Positions 1 through 6,471 of a DNA stretch of 64,000 nucleotides are shown piece after piece. The stretch lies in the NCBI RefSeq assembly GCF_043195125.1, contig NZ_JBAFWR010000001.1. One strand, 5' to 3'. This DNA is from NCEH01 sp043195125. Its GTDB lineage: Bacteria > Pseudomonadota > Alphaproteobacteria > Rhizobiales > Xanthobacteraceae. The notes beneath the pieces were generated by a model. The model worked only from the letters and a program-made list of their open reading frames with translations. It ran no database searches and was not told the origin of the DNA. The first letter of the stretch is position 1. Every line of letters begins with the position of its first letter. The translations under genes and the position numbers were made by a program.

Positions 1-434
1 TGGAGGTGGATCCGGAGACGGGCACCACGGAGATCGTCAAATGGGTTGCGGTGGACGATTTCGGCTCGATCATCAATCCGATGATCGTGGAAGGGCAGGT
101 CCACGGCGGTATCGCCCAGGGCGTCGGTCAGGCGCTGCTCGAAGGGGTGCGCTATGATGCCGATGGGCAACTCGTGACCGGCTCCTTTATGGACTACACC
201 ATGCCACGTGCCGGCGATCTGCCCTCGTTCGTTGTCGGTATGACCGAGACCCGTTGCCCTTCCAATCCGCTCGGTATGAAGGGCTGTGGGGAAGCGGGCG
301 CCATCGCCGCGCCCCCGGCCGTCATCAATGCTTTGACGGACGCGCTGGGCACGGAGGATATACCCATGCCGGCCACCCCGGCGACGCTATGGAAGATCGC
401 ACAAGGCCAGACCGCCCGCCGCGCGGCCGAGTGA
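1..434 (+). CDS. Molybdenum hydroxylase large subunit (CoxL/aldehyde-oxidoreductase type), C-terminal part
   Basis: The window opens inside this gene; about 143 C-terminal residues are visible in the frame starting at base 3. The large subunit of CoxLMS-type molybdenum hydroxylases carries the Mo-pterin (MCD) active site. Visible signatures are the VDDFGSIINPMIVEGQ block followed by GGIAQGVGQALLE, and near the end KGCGEAGAIAAPPAVINAL, which holds the GxGE glutamate that acts as catalytic base in this family. Form I CO dehydrogenases usually read GVGESPHVG here, so this fits a form II CoxL-like or aldehyde/heteroaromatic oxidoreductase better than a true CO dehydrogenase. The diagnostic active-site loop lies upstream of the window. 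The FAD subunit starts 12 bases downstream, so the order is L-M and the 2Fe-2S subunit is probably upstream. Substrate unknown. Confidence 0.9.
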   Translation, partial: EVDPETGTTEIVKWVAVDDFGSIINPMIVEGQVHGGIAQGVGQALLEGVRYDADGQLVTGSFMDYTMPRAGDLPSFVVGMTETRCPSNPLGMKGCGEAGAIAAPPAVINALTDALGTEDIPMPATPATLWKIAQGQTARRAAE

Positions 435-446
435 GGGAGACGCATC

Positions 447-1247
447 ATGTACGCGTTCGATTATCAGCGCCCCACCGGCCTCGATGAAGCGCTGGCAGCT
501 CTGCGAGCAGGAGAGGATGTGAAGCTGCTGGCCGGTGGGCAGACCCTTCTGCCGACTCTCAAGCAGCGGCTTGCTCAACCCACCGTCCTGGTGGACCTCG
601 CGGCGATTCCGGAACTCAGCCGCATCGAGCACAGCCAATATTTCCTGACCATCGGCGCCATGACCCGTCATGCAGAAGTGGCCGCCTCGTCCGTGGTGGC
701 CGACGCGATTCCCGCACTGGGGGATTTGGCCGGCCTTATCGGCGACCCGGCCGTGCGAAACCGTGGGACCATCGGAGGATCCATCGCGAACAACGATCCG
801 ACCGCGGACTATCCTGCTGCGTGCCTCGCGCTCGGCGCCACCATCATCACCAATGTGCGCCGCATCGCGGCCGATGACTTCTTCACCGGCTTGTTTGAGA
901 CCGCACTGGCAGAGGATGAAGTGATCCTGGCGGTGGAGTTTCCCGTCGGGGCCCGCGCGGCCTACCGCAAGTTCCGCAACCCCGCTTCGCGCTATGCCAT
1001 GGCCGGCGTGTTCGTGGCGGAGCGCGGCGGGGAGGTGCGCGTGGCGGTGACCGGAGCCGGGCAGGGCGGCGTGTTCCGATGGAGCGATGCCGAGGCCGCC
1101 CTCGCAGCGGATTTTTCCCCTGCTGCAGTGGATGCGCTGACGCTCGATCCTTCCGACGTCATGGCGGACCTGCACGGCAGTGCCGAGTATCGCGCTCAAC
1201 TCGTGAAAGTCATGGCGAAGCGGGCGGTAGCGGCTATCGTCGGCTAA
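447..1247 (+). CDS. Molybdenum hydroxylase FAD-binding medium subunit (CoxM-like)
   Basis: A 266-residue FAD subunit that would pass electrons from the 2Fe-2S clusters to an acceptor in a CoxLMS-type heterotrimer. The N-terminal FAD-binding motif AGGQTLLPTLKQRL is at about residues 31-44, and the second FAD-contacting block, TIGGSIANNDPTADYPAA, is at about residues 108-125. Both are typical of the FAD_binding_5/CO_deh_flav_C family, and the length is normal (about 260-290). The ATG at 447 follows a purine-rich GAGGGAGA. It starts 12 bases after the large-subunit stop, so the two are cotranscribed. A stem-loop right after the stop (1258-1280) suggests that part of the transcripts end here before the maturation genes. 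Confidence 0.93.
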   Translation: MYAFDYQRPTGLDEALAALRAGEDVKLLAGGQTLLPTLKQRLAQPTVLVDLAAIPELSRIEHSQYFLTIGAMTRHAEVAASSVVADAIPALGDLAGLIGDPAVRNRGTIGGSIANNDPTADYPAACLALGATIITNVRRIAADDFFTGLFETALAEDEVILAVEFPVGARAAYRKFRNPASRYAMAGVFVAERGGEVRVAVTGAGQGGVFRWSDAEAALAADFSPAAVDALTLDPSDVMADLHGSAEYRAQLVKVMAKRAVAAIVG

Positions 1248-1257
1248 GATGGCGGCG

Positions 1258-1280
1258 GTCCCGGTGCGCTACACCGGGAC
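1258..1280 (+). terminator. Stem-loop after the coxM-like gene
   Basis: A perfect 9-bp inverted repeat, GTCCCGGTG (1258-1266) and CACCGGGAC (1272-1280), with a 5-base loop, starts 10 bases after the stop codon of the FAD subunit. It is followed by a T/C-rich stretch rather than a clean T run, so it could be a weak terminator or a 3'-end stabiliser that lowers expression of the downstream accessory genes. Confidence 0.5.
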
Positions 1281-1384
1281 TTCCACCGGCTTTGCTTCTG
1301 TAGGATGCTGCCGCACAAAGGAGACGGGCCGGTTATGTCTTCCGCCCATCCCCATTGCATGAGCGATGGTCCCGGAAGTGACCT

Positions 1385-2017
1385 GTGCCGGATTGGCTGA
1401 TCCCGATGAGAACTCTGCCTGCATCGCGGATCGACGCTCTCACCGACGGCATATTCGCCTTCGCCATGACCTTGCTGGTGCTGGAGCTCCGTTTGCCGGA
1501 CGGCCTGCCGATCAGCAGTGCGGCGGACCTAGTGGCGCATCTGCGCACCCTTGGATCGGAATATGTCACTTATATCATCAGCTTCTTCGTGCTTGCCGCG
1601 TTATGGCGCGGCAACATCAGCCTGCGCCACAGGGGCGAGGAACTGTCCCGTCTGTGCGGGCGAATTTGGCTGCTCTATCTCTTCTTCATCACCAGCGTGC
1701 CGTTTTCGTCCAGCGTTGTTGGCCATTACGGCCAGTTCGCTCCAGCGGTATGGCTCTATGCCGCAAACATGGTGATCCTTGGTGCGCTCTCCATGCTTCT
1801 GCTGCAGCTGGACATGCCCCGGGCCAGGAAGGGTGAGGCACGCGCGGCGCAGGCACGGCTGCTCTTGTTCAGCGCCGCGGCGGCGGTCTCCGTGCTCTTC
1901 AGTTTGATAGAACCCCGTTATGCCATGTATGCCTATTTGCTGAACGGGCTCTCCCGTTTCCTGCCCGCCGCCTCCGAGGATCCTGCTGCGCCGCCCGCCG
2001 CCTCCGCCGAAGCCTAG
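1385..2017 (+). CDS. TMEM175-like (DUF1211) integral membrane protein
   Basis: A 210-residue hydrophobic protein. The first helix carries the family signature RIDALTDGIFAFAMTLLVLE at about residues 15-34, matching the R-x4-DG-FAxxxTLL pattern of bacterial TMEM175/DUF1211 proteins. The eukaryotic and some bacterial members are potassium channels. Further hydrophobic segments lie at roughly 55-75, 95-110, 120-145 and 160-180. The GTG start at 1385 has a GGAAG seven bases upstream; an internal ATG at 1406 begins seven codons later and is the alternative. The last 20 residues are Ala/Pro-rich. It lies between the hydroxylase subunit genes and moxR/coxD in the same direction. Channel function here is an inference from the signature, and no link to the hydroxylase is known to me. 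Confidence 0.75.
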   Translation: MPDWLIPMRTLPASRIDALTDGIFAFAMTLLVLELRLPDGLPISSAADLVAHLRTLGSEYVTYIISFFVLAALWRGNISLRHRGEELSRLCGRIWLLYLFFITSVPFSSSVVGHYGQFAPAVWLYAANMVILGALSMLLLQLDMPRARKGEARAAQARLLLFSAAAAVSVLFSLIEPRYAMYAYLLNGLSRFLPAASEDPAAPPAASAEA

Positions 2018-2058
2018 CTGTGTGCCGGGGCCGGCGTGAAGGGGGAGAGGGAGCGCCG

Positions 2059-3012
2059 ATGAACCAGACTGGCCCCATGACCGCATCCGACGTTTCACCC
2101 TCCGCTTTTCCCTTGTCCATCGACGCCACAGATACTTTGCTGCGCGGGGCGGGTTATGTGCCCGACCGGGCCCTCGCAACCGTGTTGTTTCTGGCGCTGC
2201 GTATGGGGCGCCCCCTTTTGCTGGAGGGCGAGGCGGGCGTCGGCAAGACGGAAGTGGCACGCACCCTCGCAAAAGCCCTTGGGCGGCGGTTGATCCGCCT
2301 GCAATGCTATGAGGGGCTCGATCTTTCCGGCGCGGTCTATGAATGGAACTATGCCGCGCAGATGATCGCCATTCGCCTTGCGGAAGCCGCCGGAGAGAGC
2401 GACAAGGGGGAGATCGCCTCCGATGTTTTCTCGGAACGCTATCTGCTGCGTCGCCCGTTGCTGGATGCCTTGATGCCCGACCCGGCTGGCCCGCCGGTGC
2501 TGCTGATAGACGAACTGGACCGCACCGACGAAGCGTTTGAAGCCTTCCTGCTGGAGGTGCTTTCCGATTTCCAGGTGACCATCCCGGAACTGGGAACGAT
2601 CAAGGCGGCGCACCCGCCTTTGATCATCCTCACATCCAACCGCACCCGAGAGATCCACGACGCCCTGAAGCGGCGATGCCTTTATCATTGGGTGGATTAT
2701 CCGAGTGCCGAACGCGAGCTCGAGATCCTGAGAGCGCGTCTGCCGGGCCTGCCCGAGCGCCTGTCGCGCGAGGTGGTGGCTTTCGTTCAGGCGCTGCGTA
2801 AGGAGGACGTGTTCAAGGTCCCCGGAGTCGCCGAGACGCTCGATTGGGCGTCGGCCCTGGTTGAACTCGATGCCGCCGCTCTTGATCCTGCCATAGTGGG
2901 AGACACGCTCGGCGTGCTGTTGAAATATCAGGATGACATTGCCCGCACCGACGCCGGGCGTATCGAACGGCTGATCGCGGAAACGCGCGAGGCCTTGCGA
3001 CCGCGCGAATGA
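2059..3012 (+). CDS. MoxR-family AAA+ ATPase (CoxD-like)
   Basis: A 317-residue AAA+ ATPase. Walker A is GEAGVGKT at residues 57-64, Walker B is VLLIDELDR at about 147-155, and a sensor-1 type LTSNRTREIHDALKRRC follows at about 198-214. This is the MoxR/CoxD family. In Oligotropha carboxidovorans CoxD acts with CoxE in maturation of the molybdenum centre of CO dehydrogenase. The open frame extends to a GTG at 2020, but the ATG at 2059 sits behind a strong GGGGAGAGGGAG and is preferred. The stop overlaps the start of the VWA gene (ATGA), giving the translational coupling usual for MoxR-VWA pairs. Probable cytoplasmic chaperone for cofactor insertion or modification; its exact client is inferred from context. 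Confidence 0.93.
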   Translation: MNQTGPMTASDVSPSAFPLSIDATDTLLRGAGYVPDRALATVLFLALRMGRPLLLEGEAGVGKTEVARTLAKALGRRLIRLQCYEGLDLSGAVYEWNYAAQMIAIRLAEAAGESDKGEIASDVFSERYLLRRPLLDALMPDPAGPPVLLIDELDRTDEAFEAFLLEVLSDFQVTIPELGTIKAAHPPLIILTSNRTREIHDALKRRCLYHWVDYPSAERELEILRARLPGLPERLSREVVAFVQALRKEDVFKVPGVAETLDWASALVELDAAALDPAIVGDTLGVLLKYQDDIARTDAGRIERLIAETREALRPRE

Positions 3013-4259
3013 GCGGCGCGGCATCGTCTGCCGGGACCGAAGGCCGGCTTTCGGAAAATATTGCCTATTTCGGCCGCGCGCTGCGCGCCGCCGGCCTGCC
3101 AGTGGGGCCGGGCACGGTTCTGGATGCCGCCCAGGCGGTCGATGCGGCGGGCATCGGCGCGCGCGAGGATTTCTACAACGTGCTGCGGGCCGTGTTCGTC
3201 AGTCGCCATGAGCACCAGGAGATATTCGACCAAGCGTTCCATTTATTCTGGCGTCGGCGCGCGCAGTCGGAGCGGCTGATCGCAATGCTCTCGCCGCCTG
3301 CGCCAGGGGCAGAGGCGAAGGAAAAGCCGCATCTGCGCAAGCGCGTGGAAGATGCGCTATTCGCCGGTGTGGGCCGCGAGCAACGCGCCAAGAAGAGCGA
3401 GATCGAGGTCGAGGCTCATTTCACAGCCTCCAGCGAGGACGTGCTGCGTACCAAGGATTTCGCCCAGATGAACGCCGAGGAGATTGCCTTGGCGCGGCAG
3501 CGGATCGCCCGCCTACGCCTGCCCGATGACGAGGTCTCGACACGTCGCCTGAAGCCGGAGCGAAAAGGGCGGGCATTCGATCTCAGGTCCACCCTGCGAG
3601 CGTCGCTCGCCAGCGGGGGAGCCTTTATGCCCCTGCGCAAGAAGGGGCCGAGCGTGCGCCCGCGCCCGGTGGTGGCGCTGGTGGATATTTCCGGATCCAT
3701 GGCGGATTATTCGCGGCCGGTCCTGCATTTCCTTCATGCGCTCACGGAGCGGCGCGGACGGGTGCACACGTTCTTGTTCGGCACGCGGCTCACCAATGTC
3801 ACGCGCGTGCTGCGCCATCGCGATCCGGACGAAGCGCTGGAGAAGGCCGGCCAGGCCGCGCAGGACTGGTCCGGCGGCACGCGCATCGCTGCTTCGCTCC
3901 GGGCGTTCAACAAGATCTGGTCACGCCGGGTGATGGGGCAAAACCCTATCGTGCTCCTCATCACGGACGGGCTGGAGCGGGACGCCGACGCCACACTCGA
4001 ACTTGAGATGGACCGTTTGCGCCGGTCGGGCCACCGGCTGATCTGGCTCAATCCCTTGCTTCGCTACGACCGATTCGAGCCCAAGGCGCGCGGAATCAGG
4101 GCGATGTTGCCGCATGTGGATGCCTTCCGGCCCGTCCACAATCTAGCGAGCCTTGAGGCGCTGGTGTCCGCGCTCGGACGGGAAGCAGAGAAGGCGCCGC
4201 TGCGCGTGGGCGGGAGCAACGCTGCCCATCACTCTCCTGCGGGGAAGTCTGGCGGATAG
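3009..4259 (+). CDS. VWA-domain protein, CoxE-like
   Basis: A 416-residue protein with a C-terminal von Willebrand A domain. The MIDAS motif DISGSM is at residues 226-231, preceded by PRPVVALV, and a later LLITDGLERD supplies the metal-site aspartate region. The N-terminal 200 residues are charged and helical, as in the CoxE (DUF58-like) family. It overlaps the MoxR gene by four bases, so the two proteins are probably made together and interact. MoxR-VWA pairs assemble or remodel metalloenzymes, and CoxE is needed for a functional copper-molybdenum site in CO dehydrogenase. Its last 31 bases overlap the end of the convergent kamA-like gene. Confidence 0.92.
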   Translation: MSGAASSAGTEGRLSENIAYFGRALRAAGLPVGPGTVLDAAQAVDAAGIGAREDFYNVLRAVFVSRHEHQEIFDQAFHLFWRRRAQSERLIAMLSPPAPGAEAKEKPHLRKRVEDALFAGVGREQRAKKSEIEVEAHFTASSEDVLRTKDFAQMNAEEIALARQRIARLRLPDDEVSTRRLKPERKGRAFDLRSTLRASLASGGAFMPLRKKGPSVRPRPVVALVDISGSMADYSRPVLHFLHALTERRGRVHTFLFGTRLTNVTRVLRHRDPDEALEKAGQAAQDWSGGTRIAASLRAFNKIWSRRVMGQNPIVLLITDGLERDADATLELEMDRLRRSGHRLIWLNPLLRYDRFEPKARGIRAMLPHVDAFRPVHNLASLEALVSALGREAEKAPLRVGGSNAAHHSPAGKSGG

Positions 4260-5275
4260 GCGTGCACCCCTCCGCAATGGTCCCTCACGTTCCGACCGTC
4301 GGGCTCAAGATAGCCAGCGCTGAGCGGAACTTTGCCGTATCCGCCTGGGATGTCGAGCACATAGGTCGGCAGCGCAACACCGGAGAGGCGCCCCCGGAGG
4401 GTGCGCATCAGGGCCTCTCCGGTCGCGATGGGCAGTCGGAAATGCGCCGTGCCGGGCGCAAGGTCGGGATGGTGCAGATAATAGGGCTTCACCCGGCATT
4501 CCACGAGCGCGCGAAACAGATTGGTGAGCACCTGCGCGTCGTCGTTCACGCCCTTGAGCAGCACCGATTGCGACAGCACCGGCACGCCGGCATCCACGAG
4601 CTGGGCGAGCGCCGCACGCACATTCGGTTGGAGTTCGCGGGCGTGGTTGGCATGGACCACCACATAGGAGGCCAGGCCCGGCGCCTTGAGGGCGGCGATC
4701 AGCTCATCGTTGACCCGCTCGGGCGCGGCGATGGGCACGCGGGTGTGGAAGCGCACCACCTTCACATGCTCGGTGGCCGAAAGACGCTGCACCACCTCGG
4801 CCATGCGGCGGGGCGAGACCATGAAGGGGTCGCCGCCGGTGAGGATCACCTCCCAGATAGCGGGGGTGCCCGCGATATAGGCCAGGGCGGCCTCGAACTG
4901 CGCCGGGCTCAGCGCGGTTTCGCCGCCGGGGCCCACCATCTCGCGGCGGAAGCAGAAGCGGCAATAGACGGCACACACGCTGACCAGCTTCAGTAAGACC
5001 CGATCCGGATAGCGGTGCACGATGCCCGGCACGGGGGAATGGGCGTCATCGCCGATGGGGTCGGCCAATTCCACCGCCTGCACATCGAGTTCAGCACGGT
5101 CGGGCAAGAACTGGCGTGCGATGGGATCTTCTGGATCTTCGCGCGCGATGAGCTCCGCGAGGGTTGCTGTGATCGCCACCGCATAGCGTGCACCGACCCG
5201 CGTCAGATCCTCCCGCCGCGCCTCGGGAGCAAGGCCGGCCGCGATGATATCGTCGGCGGTGCGCAGGGTCGACAT
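4229..5275 (-). CDS. Lysine 2,3-aminomutase-family radical SAM enzyme (KamA-like)
   Basis: A 348-residue radical SAM/PLP enzyme. The 4Fe-4S motif C101-AVY-C105-RF-C108 is present, followed by the SAM-binding ILTGGDPF. The PLP lysine is K315 in DIPGGYGK. Two aspartates, D271 in HHPDLAPGTAHFR and D308 exactly seven residues before the PLP lysine, match in position the pair (D293/D330) that binds substrate lysine in clostridial lysine 2,3-aminomutase. This argues against the shorter EF-P beta-lysylation enzyme EpmB, which has a different sequence there. The ATG at 5275 begins MSTLRTADD; a longer open frame upstream is an antisense shadow of the XdhC gene. It lies on the opposite strand inside the cox-like cluster, behind a palindromic operator. 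No beta-lysine acetyltransferase (ablB) is adjacent, so the pathway is open. Confidence 0.88.
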   Translation of the reverse strand: MSTLRTADDIIAAGLAPEARREDLTRVGARYAVAITATLAELIAREDPEDPIARQFLPDRAELDVQAVELADPIGDDAHSPVPGIVHRYPDRVLLKLVSVCAVYCRFCFRREMVGPGGETALSPAQFEAALAYIAGTPAIWEVILTGGDPFMVSPRRMAEVVQRLSATEHVKVVRFHTRVPIAAPERVNDELIAALKAPGLASYVVVHANHARELQPNVRAALAQLVDAGVPVLSQSVLLKGVNDDAQVLTNLFRALVECRVKPYYLHHPDLAPGTAHFRLPIATGEALMRTLRGRLSGVALPTYVLDIPGGYGKVPLSAGYLEPDGRNVRDHCGGVHAYPPDFPAGE

Positions 5276-5279
5276 GGCG

Positions 5280-5300
5280 TTTCCGACGGAAAATTTCCGT
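5280..5300 (-). promoter_or_regulatory. Overlapping palindromic operator upstream of the kamA-like gene
   Basis: Two perfect dyads share their middle arm. TTTCCG-A-CGGAAA spans 5280-5292 and ACGGAAA-A-TTTCCGT spans 5286-5300, so the hexamer TTTCCG or its complement occurs three times in 21 bases. The block begins five bases before the kamA-like start codon on the minus strand and covers its ribosome-binding region. It lies in the 117-base divergent gap to the XdhC-type gene. Such symmetry is typical of a regulator-binding site; the regulator is unknown. Confidence 0.6.
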
Positions 5301-5392
5301 GATGTGGCGTCTGAATGCGCAATATGCGCGGGGCCGCCCCTATATAGGTAACGCAGCCCAATTGCCAGAATCGCACTCCGCAGGAGGATTCC

Positions 5393-5716
5393 ATGACCAA
5401 CTCGAACGAGGATGTCCTTGAAGGCGCCCTGCGTTGGCGCCGAGAAGGCAAAGGGGTCGCGCTTGCAACCGTTCTGGAAACCTGGGGCTCGGCGCCACGG
5501 CCGGTGGGCAGCCATCTGGCTGTGGACCAGGACGGCGGGTTCCTGGGCTCCGTGTCCGGGGGATGCGTGGAAGGTGCAGTGGTCAGCGAAGCGATGGACG
5601 TAATCGAATCCGGCAAGCCGCGAATCCTGGAATTCGGCGTCGCCGATGAAACGGCGTGGCGCGTGGGGCTCTCCTGCGGCGGTGCCATCCGCGTCTATGT
5701 TGAGCGCGTGGACTGA
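5393..5716 (+). CDS. XdhC/CoxI N-terminal domain protein
   Basis: A 107-residue protein that consists only of the XdhC_CoxI domain. The hallmark is ATVLETWGSAPRPVGSHLAV (about residues 25-44), followed by GSVSGGCVEGAV (about 52-63) with the conserved cysteine, and SCGGAIRVYVE at the end. XdhC proteins bind the sulfurated molybdenum cofactor and deliver it to xanthine dehydrogenase-type enzymes; CoxF/CoxI play the related part for CO dehydrogenase. In many bacteria this domain is fused to a C-terminal Rossmann domain; here that second half is a separate gene 41 bases downstream. A strong GCAGGAGG precedes the ATG at 5393. It diverges from the kamA-like gene across the 5280-5300 palindromes. 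Confidence 0.9.
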   Translation: MTNSNEDVLEGALRWRREGKGVALATVLETWGSAPRPVGSHLAVDQDGGFLGSVSGGCVEGAVVSEAMDVIESGKPRILEFGVADETAWRVGLSCGGAIRVYVERVD

Positions 5717-5757
5717 GCCGAGCCGCCCGTCCCGCCGCATTCTGAGGAAGCGCGATC

Positions 5758-6471
5758 ATGCACCTCGAACTCTTGTCGCAGCTGACAGCCGCGCGCGCCG
5801 CCCGTCGCGCCACCGTCCTGATTACCGAACTTGAAACCGGAGCGCAGCGCCTTGTGGAGCGTCATGCGATTTCGGGCGATGCGCTTGAGCCTTTATTGCG
5901 GGCCGCCCTGGCCAGCGGAAAGAGCGGCATCGTCGAAACGCCGGCGGGTCGGGTGTTCCTGACCGTCCAGGTGCCGCCGCCGCGCATCGTGGCTATCGGC
6001 GCCGTTCATATCTCCCAGGCGCTGGCGCCGCTTGCCCGGATCGCAGGCTACGACATCACCATCATCGATCCGCGCACCGCCTTTGCAACGCCCGAGCGCT
6101 TTCCGGATACGACGCTTATCGCCAAATGGCCGGACGAGGCGCTGAAGGATGTGACGCTCGACGCTTTCACGGCCGTCGCCGCCCTGACCCATGATCCGAA
6201 GATCGACGAGCCCGCGCTTCAAGCCGCGCTGAAGGCGGACTGCTTTTATGTTGGTGCCCTCGGCTCGCGGCGCACCCATGCCAAGCGGATGGAGCGCTTG
6301 GCCGCGCTCGGGCTCTCGCCGGCGGAGATCGGTCGCATCCATGCGCCCATCGGCCTCGATATCGGTGCGGCGAGTCCGGAGGAGATCGCCGTTTCCGTGC
6401 TCGCCCAGATCATTGGGGCCCTGCGCAAGGGCGGTAGCCTCGCGCAGGCCAAGACCGAGGCAGCCGCGTGA
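5758..6471 (+). CDS. XdhC Rossmann-domain protein (CoxF-like)
   Basis: A 237-residue protein matching the C-terminal Rossmann half of XdhC/CoxF. PPPRIVAIGAVHISQALAPL at about residues 76-95 corresponds to the nucleotide-binding beta-alpha-beta, though the usual GAGHI reads GAVHI, so one glycine of the loop is Val. Later family blocks are DPRTAFATPERFP, ALTHDPKIDEPAL, FYVGALGSRRTHAKR and IGLDIGAASPEEIAVSVLAQI. It starts 41 bases after the XdhC N-domain gene, and its stop overlaps the next start by four bases (GTGA). It is therefore the second half of a split cofactor-delivery protein for the hydroxylase upstream. Confidence 0.9.
   Translation: MHLELLSQLTAARAARRATVLITELETGAQRLVERHAISGDALEPLLRAALASGKSGIVETPAGRVFLTVQVPPPRIVAIGAVHISQALAPLARIAGYDITIIDPRTAFATPERFPDTTLIAKWPDEALKDVTLDAFTAVAALTHDPKIDEPALQAALKADCFYVGALGSRRTHAKRMERLAALGLSPAEIGRIHAPIGLDIGAASPEEIAVSVLAQIIGALRKGGSLAQAKTEAAA

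Noticed and set aside
1..1247. A genuine form I CO dehydrogenase
   Set aside because: The visible C-terminal motif does not fit form I, and the deciding active-site loop is outside the window.
4229..5275. EpmB (EF-P beta-lysylation) assignment
   Set aside because: The PLP site and both lysine-binding aspartates match lysine 2,3-aminomutase, and no efp or epmA gene is nearby.
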